This document shows, piece by piece, positions 10,401 through 17,441 of a DNA stretch of 59,065 bases. How positions within the stretch are numbered: position 1 is the stretch's first letter; each line of letters begins with the position of its first letter. The translations under genes and the position numbers were made by a program. Below the pieces are notes generated by a model. The model was not told the origin of the DNA, did not search any database, and saw nothing but the letters and a program-made list of their open reading frames with translations. Location: positions 1-59,065 of the forward strand of contig NZ_BDAG01000044.1 of assembly GCF_002091715.1 (NCBI RefSeq), read 5' to 3'. The DNA comes from Pseudomonas migulae NBRC 103157 (GTDB lineage Bacteria; Pseudomonadota; Gammaproteobacteria; Pseudomonadales; Pseudomonadaceae).

Positions 10401-11716
10401 GGCAGATAAGGTTTAACTTTTTCCGCGACTGACATCACCCCCAGAGTGTCCAGGACATTGAGGGCGTACAGAAATTTCGCAAAGAGGCCATTGGGAACGC
10501 GCGAGCCTGTCGTGACGACTTCATTGTAAAAGCTCGACTTGTTTTCTATCTCTTTCCATGAGGAAAGCAGCGCTGATTCGGCAGGGGGAGGGGCCGCTCC
10601 TCGCGCGACAGGGTGCACATTTTCAGGAGGAAAGACGAAGAGATCGGCTTTCGAGGCCACGCTGTCGATTGTGTTCTGCAGTCCGTCCCCGACCTGCTTG
10701 AAGGGCACTGAACCCAACATATCGAGCGCGCCATTCACCGGTACGGCTAGCGCGTTCAGAGCCACAGGAGCAACAGCCATTTCCAGCTTGCTTCGTTGTG
10801 GGTGGTTTTTGCCAATGGCGTTGAACCGATGGCCGAGTTCCCGGACTACGCCTGAAAAACTTCTTGGCCAGCGCTGCCGCACGTTCGACGAGGAGGGGGT
10901 TTCTATTTCTTTGACAAATTCGGCTACAAACTCGGCTACCAGAGCTTTGGCTTCTTTCGAAGAAGGCCGCTTGTGCTTGAAGTCTTCAAGCGTGCGCAAG
11001 ATTACATCCAGGGTTCCCTCGCGGATGTACGAGCGCGCTTTCTGTGTGAAATCACGCAAGGTTTGCCATGTGTCATTGTCGAGCAACTCGCCGGCTGCGA
11101 TATTCTTGTCTCGACACGCGCGCGACAGCTCAAGTTGTGTCTGGATAAAGCCATGAACCCCATCTCCATTGCGGCCACGGGGGAAATTGGAGTTCTCGCC
11201 GAAGGTATCCGCCCATTGCTCTGGTGGCAGATGACAGATGGCCTCCACCATCTCACGCAATCGCCCAGGTTTGAGCCCGTCGAGTGGTTTGATCGAACGC
11301 ATCATTGCTTCGACAAACAACGGGGCGAGTACTTTACCTGTGTCAGTTTGCAGCAGGCGGGACTTGAGGACTTGTAAAACCTCCTCCTCTGATACTGGTC
11401 GGGTTCTCAGTTGACTCTCGATTGATGACCACTTTTTTTCAAGAGAGGCTTGGTCAAATATTGCGCCTTCTTTCAAGCATGCCGGGAGATCCTTGGCTAT
11501 CAATACGCCTGTATACACCGGAGTCGGAATTTGAAGTTTCGAATCACGAGGAGCAGACGCTCTTCCGAATAGAGGGGGGGCAGGCATTACAAACTGAGAG
11601 GTCGAACTGCCGCATGTCTGCGCTCTGGAGAGCCTGTTGCGCGGCACTGGTGTTGCTGTTTCGGATGGGTTCGTAGAAGTAGAGCGAGCTGTTGCAGTAG
11701 CGTTGGCAGATTGCAT
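4478..11716 (-). CDS. Giant toxin-like protein with C-terminal papain-fold (Tox-PLDMTX-like) domain
   Basis: A 2412-residue protein. The ATG at 11716 has AAGAG five bases upstream; the longer reading starts with TTG at 11779. The first ~60 residues are rich in Ser, Thr, Pro and Ala with no signal peptide, as in some type III effectors. The long middle resembles the large Pseudomonas toxins annotated as dermonecrotic or membrane-targeted effector proteins (DUF6543-like, from memory). It has two hydrophobic stretches, about 620-646 and 1705-1730 (GFVIPGVGATG). The last 120 residues carry GAGNCDQMA (Cys2293), TPGHSFTVVGG (His2319) and NAWVVDPWLG (Asp2350), the Cys-His-Asp order of papain-fold deamidase/protease toxin domains such as the Pasteurella multocida toxin C3 domain. 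The 3' part is visibly AT-richer than its neighbours. No obvious immunity gene lies next to it. That it is a real gene is near certain; the toxin role is inference. Confidence 0.75.
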   Translation of the reverse strand: MQSANATATARSTSTNPSETATPVPRNRLSRAQTCGSSTSQFVMPAPPLFGRASAPRDSKLQIPTPVYTGVLIAKDLPACLKEGAIFDQASLEKKWSSIESQLRTRPVSEEEVLQVLKSRLLQTDTGKVLAPLFVEAMMRSIKPLDGLKPGRLREMVEAICHLPPEQWADTFGENSNFPRGRNGDGVHGFIQTQLELSRACRDKNIAAGELLDNDTWQTLRDFTQKARSYIREGTLDVILRTLEDFKHKRPSSKEAKALVAEFVAEFVKEIETPSSSNVRQRWPRSFSGVVRELGHRFNAIGKNHPQRSKLEMAVAPVALNALAVPVNGALDMLGSVPFKQVGDGLQNTIDSVASKADLFVFPPENVHPVARGAAPPPAESALLSSWKEIENKSSFYNEVVTTGSRVPNGLFAKFLYALNVLDTLGVMSVAEKVKPYLPAVPIQPPENATKQPLPPEPAPSVASMKTRVDQLETEVNDYIASLLPTPEAAAGSDIGVDPQPAAPSEPTSSATETSLLEQASQSVLDVLAAIDNVLTFPSAMAASGETSVLIGDPDALEMGPLNEVYEKLVAGNNDDASSTWWESLVPSLNRVVAQLTAQLANYGQSAVAAGPAALQLAKEHPVATSVATAVTALTALIYGISQLPATKTEADDFPSPEVESPALHQERIDHEVENILDAPVAKGQPSLSDVILERMYESPMRDLLNDKLLLHDVKQMLQQPCSLNPVKTCLELVEEALGKTHDHETSVQPPENNSKEAPRRVKRESPVNPDFAEFDLPHANTQPSAETVESETDKVARLNEYLKSTGELKGSETDTSDDDLKGSSANVETQVIRILLRKRRNWTDSSRSAGDRELLPRYTAALLKYSPTAPKAETINVPSHSTFGQCWLNYVNAIKNPFFSDWAREVDLDVSTVTVNSHNDSLSGKVKGIQTTFTRGDNSGWDNVAGPILRAVKVIDPAFNGVAYPSTPGVPLVLVSAFHGESLDSSRIQQRASELNAQQAFAAIKADDPLRPLEQRSEAAIENQKLHLGNLYTHHDLVANLMNLVKDKPDHAAVNLGDCLLSAHRDSSFAIKHPTEARRMVSAQRYISANNWNVPKNAGEVRNLAEVLTIVIPEGPERGNYRGALDYPLPPTAAQQQTIRDTVNQLKKGYSSLLDYLLQDQAGSLDEALSSGRATALGLTLEENLDAISTPTSTADWVMAALLLDIDATPGLPRNHVGGYNLTQDANWGVKPSAVVARLAKHLADSGEVSSRMAPVAAHHLLLANSPEFLVRNMPDNLVCGSHTWAALRMAAARIEQISPGAVPEMTFEQVIAYGKIAPINVGEEIATQMLSVDPLIDWAISQGVIKQNPTDTYSQQQLEIAREKFQKNAEQLALAQEYLTAPMPSRIDLARAELTRVFGKDYPYEERVLLKTNRPGSETEIYYSMLDLYIDEKLTPYYYSTSDSLPFAEFHSRLTLLKPVGPIFEKQFTDYFNNARTGSITAIRELFSNLPSEDRKILQYGKQRYFTLRSAATVPLNQQTEETIKPLVGHQGVLVRSELGRKVVYYEIFPTAGQIRKRTDLPHNLHLGGEIKNVRATNSPAVIIKAQVATSQRFDWSAYRDGTPPKNGVNSDVIIDELIPKEGRAWFKPDNFDLNTVPNMLASDTNVGFMASTVVDEHFMPGREELYRLARGITNTEQIAETDRMINDFLLGLVPFKTCIENAVQGNVLGAVADCLLDVLGFVIPGVGATGKIAKVAKSGANPFHKALQTGWIAGNTLISSVNPLDGLGNLAKTAKNSVCKLGVEAYRAAEKGIDQSKKFFGVSKAIDSGELSKRADITEGVCDAVQVAGQTTKVIALLKEGKWYAFDPVRNRPYGTPLENFKPSSSIPLERTTFSDGSTALTPSKLPTTEALKIQRTDGVDVIIGDKVFRLNPNSKTLEDITSPPYNKDLDGYNAICTLGGRAKRDTTKCFSKIIPAASDPATTRLIAIEHKRLYPATGETPKLVHERRLLDCADPTQPCAPQVISEPMAYKSRTTGKTIDDKHFGLPDKEFDPDLEAKTRVVRIDGIIHGLEDKREVRAFVVDVPGRYYGKTTYLVAEADNGLFYYSRYDAKPNSNLEFHKINFGYIDDLPNNLLRRYGEAKAPYLGAVSPDRLSSEDFVLLPSLNKLYADMLASGTPPSEVSRIQKLISDLSDTNQREFLIMTWNKGDLRNVEVAIPAIKIDVQPKPPLFNTRSATEQNQYYASEGKRQVDQQLQATGLGSSNQLLPQNALDTRRQALTDPIVVMQYNQWRDGAQQAGMFIKSGAGNCDQMAATAWAVVNANGGSAHVWKTPGHSFTVVGGPPPGPTASTMDFSEPSFSNAWVVDPWLGLTCRASDYKTEFASKLAEWSAEGRKISGYDKKGNFQWFDPTDPHWRDPAVDGPKKLDY

Positions 11717-11901
11717 GAAGACTCTTATCGATACGCGAACTGAGAAAACCCTGGACTGCCGTTGGTAACAGGCAGTCAAGGCATCGGGGCGCGAAAGATA
11801 GGCGATCTGTCAATTTGAAAAATGATGAAACTATAGGCAGATCATCGGGTTTATCCATACGTGTTACTCGGAATGAACACCGCAACGCATGGCTCAGCCC
11901 A

Positions 11902-12264
11902 TCAGATGTCGAGAATGCCTTTGACCTTGTCCCGCAACTGTTCAATGGAAAACGGCTTTCCGATCACATGCATCCCTTCAGGCACTTCAATGCTTTCGGC
12001 ATAACCACTGGCGAACAGGATCGGCAATTCGGGGCGAACCATGCGCGCCTGTTTGGCCAGCTCACGACCATCCATCACCGGCAACCCGACGTCGGTCATC
12101 ATCAGATCGATGTGTTGATCTTCATCGTTGAGAAACTCCAGCGCCTGTTCGCACCCGTCAGCCTCCAGCACCTTGAATTCCAGTTCATCGAGGACATCGA
12201 CGATCAGCATGCGCACGATGTCGTCGTCTTCGACGACCAGGATGATGGATTTTTCGGCGGACAT
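11902..12264 (-). CDS. Stand-alone response-regulator receiver
   Basis: A 120-residue CheY-like receiver without output domain. It has the acidic pocket VVEDDD (residues 10-15), phospho-acceptor Asp58 in LMMTDVGLPVMDG, the conserved Thr/Ser position replaced by FASGY, and Lys in IGKPFS. The ATG at 12264 is chosen because the receiver fold starts right after it and GAGAG lies 7 nt upstream; extension to 12327 would add a non-conserved tail. It is divergent from the large hybrid kinase at 12527 and probably takes phosphate from that or a neighbouring kinase. Sequence is closest in style to receivers fused to hybrid kinases (compare ITGYAE in the kinase at 19174-20844). Confidence 0.9.
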   Translation of the reverse strand: MSAEKSIILVVEDDDIVRMLIVDVLDELEFKVLEADGCEQALEFLNDEDQHIDLMMTDVGLPVMDGRELAKQARMVRPELPILFASGYAESIEVPEGMHVIGKPFSIEQLRDKVKGILDI

Positions 12265-12526
12265 AATGGGGCTCTCAACAGTTGAATTCGCGGTGGCCGG
12301 TCGATCAAAAACGCCGGGCTCTAGCATGAGTAAGTGACGGAGCCCGACAAGTTCCCAATCACACTCTAAAAAAGAATAGCCGCATCAGGGTCGGCAAGGA
12401 TAACCGCTCCCATGAGCTGGAGCAGCTGAATGTAGGATTTTGCGCGAAAACGCGTCAGAAAAATGGATCAAACCGGCCGAATTGGGGCAAACTCCTTGGT
12501 TTTCAACAGTTCGACAAGGCCTCCCC

Positions 12527-15500
12527 ATGACCACCGCGTCTTCGGTTGATGAGCAACGATTTCGTAAACTCCTGAGCCGCAACGTCAGCCTGCCGTTGGG
12601 TGTCGGCGTGCTGAGTGCGGTGTTCTTTGTCTCGCTGATCACTTATCTGCTGTCGGTGATCCAGTGGGTCGAGCACACCGACCGGGTGATCAATAACGCC
12701 AATGAAGCGGTAAAGCTGACCGTTGATCTGGAAACGGGCATGCGCGGCTTCCTGCTCAGTGGCGACGATAAATTCCTCGAACCCTATGAAACCGCCAAGC
12801 CGAGAATCGCGGTAGCGGTCAACACCTTGCTCGAACTGACTTCGGACAACCCGGTGCAAACGGATCGGTTGCAACGCCTCAAGGCCTTGCAGGATGAGTG
12901 GGCCACGTATGCGCAGACGATGATCGACCTGCAGCGTGCGAGCGGCGATTACCGCAGCGCGGTCAAGGCCGGGCGCGGCAAACGCCTGACCGATGAGATC
13001 CGCAAGCAGTTTGAAGACGTGATCGACATGGAGCAGCAGTTGCGCACCGCGCGCAACGAAGAAGTGCGCCGTACCACGATCTGGAGCATCAGCCTTTACC
13101 TGTTGTTCATCCTCGGTATCAGCGCATTGCTGGCCTATATCGGCCGACGGGATTTGCTCAACCTGTCGCAAAGCTACAGCGCCACGCTGGCCGCGCAACA
13201 GGCCAGTGCCGAGCGACTGGAACAGCAAGCCTGGCTGCGTAATGGTCAGACCGAGCTGGCCGAGCAGGTGCTGGGGCAATTGTCTCTGAATATGCTGGGT
13301 CGCAATATTCTGCAGTTTTGCGCGCAATACCTGGGCACGGCCGTCGCGGCTATTTATGTGCGTGAAGAGCACGGCAGCCTGACGCGGGTGGCGTCCTACG
13401 GTTTTTCCCGCGAGCAGGCAGAGCGCGATCAGCAGATTTACAGCGATGAAGGAATTGTTGGCCAGGTGGCGCAACAGGCGCGTTTGATCCGGCTCGATCA
13501 CGTGCCGAACGATTACTTCAAAGTCACCTCTGGTCTTGGTGAAGGCCTGCCGCACAGCGTGCTGGTGGTGCCGACCAGCGATGATGATCGGGTCAACGGT
13601 GTCATCGAACTGGGCTTTCTGCGTCCGTTGAGCGACCGCGACATCGAACTCCTCGAGCTGATCGCCGGCAACATCGGCACCTCCATCGAGGCGGCGCGCT
13701 ATCGCCAGCGTTTGCAGGAAGTGCTGGCCGAAACCCAGCAGCTAAATGAAGAACTGCAGGTCCAGCAGGAAGAACTCAAGACCGCCAACGAAGAGCTGGA
13801 AGAGCAGTCGCGGATTCTCAAGGAATCCCAGGCGCATCTGGAAACCCAGCAGGTCGAGCTGGAACAGACCAACGAACAGCTCGCCGAACAGGCGCAGACC
13901 CTCGCCGAGCAACGCGACGCGATGGACCTGAAGAACACCGAACTCAATCAGGCCCAGACGCAGCTCGAAGAGCGCGCCGAAGAGTTGCAACGCTCCAGCA
14001 AGTACAAATCCGAGTTCCTGGCCAACATGTCCCACGAACTGCGCACGCCGCTGAACAGTTCGTTGATCCTGGCAAAGCTGCTGGCGGAAAACCCGCAGGA
14101 AAACCTCAGCGCCGAGCAGGTCAAGTTCGCCGAGTCGATCTATTCGGCGGGTAACGATCTGCTGAACCTGATCAACGACATTCTCGACATTTCCAAGGTC
14201 GAGGCCGGCAAGCTTGAAGTGCACCCGGAGAACACCAGCGTCGCGCGCCTGGTGGACGGTTTGCGCGGAATGTTCCAGCCAATGGCCACGGACAAGAAGC
14301 TGGATTTCCAGGTCGATCTGCAGCCCGATGCGCCGATGATGATCTTCACCGACCGTCAACGTCTGGAGCAGGTGATCAAGAACCTGCTGTCCAATGCGGT
14401 GAAGTTCACCGAGCAAGGTTCGGTCAGCCTGACGGTGGCCAGTCAGCCAAACGCAGGCATCGCATTCATCGTCCGCGATTCCGGGATCGGCATCGCAGCG
14501 GATCAGCAGGAAAGTATTTTCGAAGCGTTCCGTCAGGCCGACGGCACCACCAATCGTCGTTACGGCGGCACGGGCCTGGGCCTGTCGATTTCCCGTGATC
14601 TGGCGGCCTTGCTTGGCGGTTCGATCAGCGTCACCAGCGAGCCGGGGCAGGGCAGCGTGTTTACCCTGGTCTTGCCGCAGCAGTACGTCGAACCGGGCGA
14701 CACGCCGATCGAGCCGATGAAAGCTTCACCGGTGGCCATGATGCCGAAGATGACGCCCGCTGCACCTGTGCCGCTGATTGCCGACGTCGATATCCCGCGC
14801 TTCAACGATGACCGCACCAATGCGCCATTCACGACCCGTTGCATTCTGGTCGTCGAGGACGAGCCGAACTTCGCGCGCATTCTCTACGACCTGGCGCACG
14901 AACTGGGTTATCACTGCCTGGTGGCCCATGGCGCCGATGAAGGTTATGACCTGGCCAGGGAATACATTCCCGACGCGATCCTGCTGGACATGCGCCTGCC
15001 GGATCACTCAGGCCTGACCGTACTGCAACGCCTCAAGGAACACGCGGAAACCCGGCACATCCCGGTCCACGTCATCTCGGTCGAAGACCGCGTCGAAGCC
15101 GCCATGCACATGGGCGCCATCGGTTACGCGGTCAAGCCGACCACCCGCGAAGAGCTCAAGGACGTGTTCGCCCGCCTTGAAGCCAAGCTGACCCAGAAGG
15201 TCAAGCGCGTGCTGTTGGTCGAAGACGACGATCTGCAGCGCGACAGCATTGCCCGGTTGATCGGCGACGAGGACATTGAAATCACCGCCGTCGGCCTGGC
15301 GCAGGATGCGCTCGACCTGCTGCGTACGACGATTTTCGACTGCATGATCATCGACCTGAAACTGCCGGACATGCTCGGCAACGACCTGCTCAAGCGCATG
15401 TCCACAGAGGATATCCGCTCGTTCCCGCCGGTGATCGTCTACACCGGGCGCAATCTGACCCGCGACGAAGAGGCCGAACTGCGCAAGTATTCGCGCTCGA

Positions 15501-16018
15501 TCATCATCAAAGGCGCGCGCTCGCCGGAGCGTTTGCTGGATGAGGTCACACTCTTTCTGCACAAAGTCGAATCCCGGTTGTCCCATGAACGGCAAACGAT
15601 GCTCAAGACCGCGCGCAGTCGCGACAAGGTCTTCGAGGGTCGCAAAGTGCTGCTGGTGGACGACGACGTACGCAATATCTTCGCCCTCACCAGCGCGCTG
15701 GAGCACAAGGGGGCAATCGTGGTCATCGGCCGGAACGGGCGTGAAGCGATTGAAAAACTGAATGAAGTGGAGGACATCGATCTGGTGTTGATGGACGTGA
15801 TGATGCCGGAGATGGACGGTTTCGAAGCGACGAAGCTGATTCGTCAGGACCCGCGCTGGCGCAAGCTGCCAATCATCGCGGTGACGGCCAAGGCGATGAA
15901 GGACGATCAGGAGCGCTGCCTGCAGGCCGGTTCCAACGATTACCTGGCCAAGCCCATCGACCTGGATCGATTGTTCTCGCTGATTCGCGTGTGGTTACCG
16001 AAGATGGAACGCATTTAG
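12527..16018 (+). CDS. Hybrid sensor histidine kinase: CHASE3-GAF-coiled coil-HisKA-HATPase-REC-REC-REC
   Basis: A 1163-residue inner-membrane kinase. Order: TM1 (about 22-46), periplasmic CHASE3 helical domain (about 50-180, with LETGMRGFLLSGDDKFLEPY), TM2 (about 184-209), GAF domain (about 250-400), a long Gln/Glu-rich coiled coil (about 400-495), HisKA with phospho-acceptor His503 in NMSHELRTPLN, HATPase_c with RYGGTGLGLSISRDL, then three receivers with Asp821, Asp943 and Asp1090. The start ATG at 12527 is supported by AAGG 8 nt upstream. Its stop overlaps the GTG of cheR by one base, so kinase, CheR, CheB and receiver-kinase form one operon. The layout resembles the fused CheB-CheR-kinase proteins of other bacteria but in separate polypeptides. 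Signal unknown. Confidence 0.92.
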   Translation: MTTASSVDEQRFRKLLSRNVSLPLGVGVLSAVFFVSLITYLLSVIQWVEHTDRVINNANEAVKLTVDLETGMRGFLLSGDDKFLEPYETAKPRIAVAVNTLLELTSDNPVQTDRLQRLKALQDEWATYAQTMIDLQRASGDYRSAVKAGRGKRLTDEIRKQFEDVIDMEQQLRTARNEEVRRTTIWSISLYLLFILGISALLAYIGRRDLLNLSQSYSATLAAQQASAERLEQQAWLRNGQTELAEQVLGQLSLNMLGRNILQFCAQYLGTAVAAIYVREEHGSLTRVASYGFSREQAERDQQIYSDEGIVGQVAQQARLIRLDHVPNDYFKVTSGLGEGLPHSVLVVPTSDDDRVNGVIELGFLRPLSDRDIELLELIAGNIGTSIEAARYRQRLQEVLAETQQLNEELQVQQEELKTANEELEEQSRILKESQAHLETQQVELEQTNEQLAEQAQTLAEQRDAMDLKNTELNQAQTQLEERAEELQRSSKYKSEFLANMSHELRTPLNSSLILAKLLAENPQENLSAEQVKFAESIYSAGNDLLNLINDILDISKVEAGKLEVHPENTSVARLVDGLRGMFQPMATDKKLDFQVDLQPDAPMMIFTDRQRLEQVIKNLLSNAVKFTEQGSVSLTVASQPNAGIAFIVRDSGIGIAADQQESIFEAFRQADGTTNRRYGGTGLGLSISRDLAALLGGSISVTSEPGQGSVFTLVLPQQYVEPGDTPIEPMKASPVAMMPKMTPAAPVPLIADVDIPRFNDDRTNAPFTTRCILVVEDEPNFARILYDLAHELGYHCLVAHGADEGYDLAREYIPDAILLDMRLPDHSGLTVLQRLKEHAETRHIPVHVISVEDRVEAAMHMGAIGYAVKPTTREELKDVFARLEAKLTQKVKRVLLVEDDDLQRDSIARLIGDEDIEITAVGLAQDALDLLRTTIFDCMIIDLKLPDMLGNDLLKRMSTEDIRSFPPVIVYTGRNLTRDEEAELRKYSRSIIIKGARSPERLLDEVTLFLHKVESRLSHERQTMLKTARSRDKVFEGRKVLLVDDDVRNIFALTSALEHKGAIVVIGRNGREAIEKLNEVEDIDLVLMDVMMPEMDGFEATKLIRQDPRWRKLPIIAVTAKAMKDDQERCLQAGSNDYLAKPIDLDRLFSLIRVWLPKMERI

Positions 16019-16851
16019 TGGAACGCATTGGTTCAGTCGAGCGAAACAGCGAAATCGAATTGCGGTTGTTGATCGAGGCGATCTACCTCAAATACAGCTA
16101 TGACTTTCGCGATTATTCCGGCGCGTCGATCAAACGTCGCGTCCACCATGCGTTGAGCCAGTTCGAGTGCGCCACCATTTCGGCGCTGCAAGAAAAGGTG
16201 CTGCACGATCCAATGGCGTTCATGCAACTGCTGCAATTGCTGACGATCCCGGTCAGCGAGATGTTCCGCGATCCTTCGCACTTCCTCGCCATTCGCCAGG
16301 AAGTGGTGCCACTGCTCAAGACTTATCCCTCGATCAAGATCTGGATCGCCGGTTGCAGCACCGGCGAAGAGGTCTATTCGATGGCGATCCTGCTGCGCGA
16401 AGAGGGCTTGCTCGATCGCACCATCATCTACGCCACCGACATCAACCCGCGTTCGCTGGACAAGGCCAAACAGGGGATTTTCTCCATGGAAAATGTCCGC
16501 GCCTACACTCATAACTACCAGCAGGCAGGTGGCCAGCGTTCGTTTGCCGACTACTATACGGCGGCATACGGCTACGCGATTTTCGATAAGAGTCTGTGTG
16601 AAAACGTGACCTTCGCCGACCACAGCCTGGCAACCGACAGTGTCTTTTCAGAAACTCAGTTGATTTCGTGCCGTAATGTTTTGATTTATTTCAATAAGAA
16701 ACTGCAGGACAGGGCGTTCGGGTTATTCCACGAATCCCTTTGTCATCGCGGTTTTCTGGTGTTGGGCAGCAAGGAAACCCCGGAATTTTCGGCCTTCGGC
16801 AACCAGTTCGAGCCGTTGGTCAAACAAGAACGGATCTACCGCAAATCATGA
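16018..16851 (+). CDS. CheR-type protein-glutamate O-methyltransferase
   Basis: A 277-residue S-adenosylmethionine-dependent methyltransferase of the CheR family. N-terminal helical domain (IYLKYSYDFRDYSGASIKRR, about 20-40), then the SAM-binding loop IWIAGCSTGEEVYSMA and the later ISCRNVLIYFNKKLQ segment that is diagnostic of CheR. I place the start at GTG 16018, in a TAGTG overlap with the kinase stop; an upstream in-frame GTG at 15991 would overlap 28 nt with the kinase. It ends in an ATGA overlap with cheB. No chemoreceptor, CheA or CheW gene is present in the window, so its substrate is probably not a classical MCP in this operon; the kinase coiled coil is one candidate. Confidence 0.92.
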   Translation: MERIGSVERNSEIELRLLIEAIYLKYSYDFRDYSGASIKRRVHHALSQFECATISALQEKVLHDPMAFMQLLQLLTIPVSEMFRDPSHFLAIRQEVVPLLKTYPSIKIWIAGCSTGEEVYSMAILLREEGLLDRTIIYATDINPRSLDKAKQGIFSMENVRAYTHNYQQAGGQRSFADYYTAAYGYAIFDKSLCENVTFADHSLATDSVFSETQLISCRNVLIYFNKKLQDRAFGLFHESLCHRGFLVLGSKETPEFSAFGNQFEPLVKQERIYRKS

Positions 16852-17441
16852 ACAATGCAGGGGAGTTGCCTTCTGTGGAGGCTATCGTGATCGGTGCTTC
16901 AGCCGGTGGCGTGGAGGCGTTGCTGAGTATCCTCAGCCCTTTGCGTGAAGGCTTCGTGCTGCCGATCATTGTGGTGCTGCACCTGCCGGACCAGCGTCGC
17001 AGCCACCTCGCCGACGTATTTGATCGACGCGTTGCCATGCGTGTTCAGGAAGCCCATGACAAAACGCCGATCGAAGCCGGGACGTTGTATTTCGCCATGC
17101 CCGGTTATCACTTGTCGGTGGAGCAGGACCGTACCTTTTCCCTGAGCCTGGAAGAGCGCGTGCACTATTCGCGGCCGGCCATCGATTTTCTGTTCGAGTC
17201 GGCTGCCGATGCTTACGGCCCGAACCTGGCCGCCGTCCTGTTGACTGGCGCCAACCGCGACGGCGCGAGCGGCATGGCCAAAGTCCAGCATCTTGGCGGC
17301 CTGACCATCGTGCAGGACCCGGACGAAGCCCAGGTTGCGACCATGCCCCTGGCGGCGCTGGGTACCCACCAGCCTGACCACATTCTCCCTATACGCGGCA
17401 TCGGCCGTCTGCTTGTCGAGCTGGAACGAATAGCATGCTAA
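16848..17441 (+). CDS. CheB-type methylesterase, catalytic domain only
   Basis: A 197-residue protein equal to the catalytic domain of CheB. Catalytic residues can be read in VIGASAGGVEAL (Ser near residue 16), VVLHLPDQRRSHL (His) and LTGANRDGASGM (Asp). The usual N-terminal receiver domain is absent, so control by phosphorylation must work differently from classic CheB. ATG 16848 overlaps the cheR stop (ATGA), and the gene overlaps the next one by 7 nt, indicating translational coupling. Family knowledge: CheB hydrolyses glutamyl methyl esters made by CheR. Confidence 0.92.
   Translation: MNNAGELPSVEAIVIGASAGGVEALLSILSPLREGFVLPIIVVLHLPDQRRSHLADVFDRRVAMRVQEAHDKTPIEAGTLYFAMPGYHLSVEQDRTFSLSLEERVHYSRPAIDFLFESAADAYGPNLAAVLLTGANRDGASGMAKVQHLGGLTIVQDPDEAQVATMPLAALGTHQPDHILPIRGIGRLLVELERIAC

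Noticed and set aside
15991..16018. Upstream GTG start for CheR
   Set aside because: It would overlap the kinase by 28 nt and adds non-conserved residues; the TAGTG-coupled start at 16018 is more likely.
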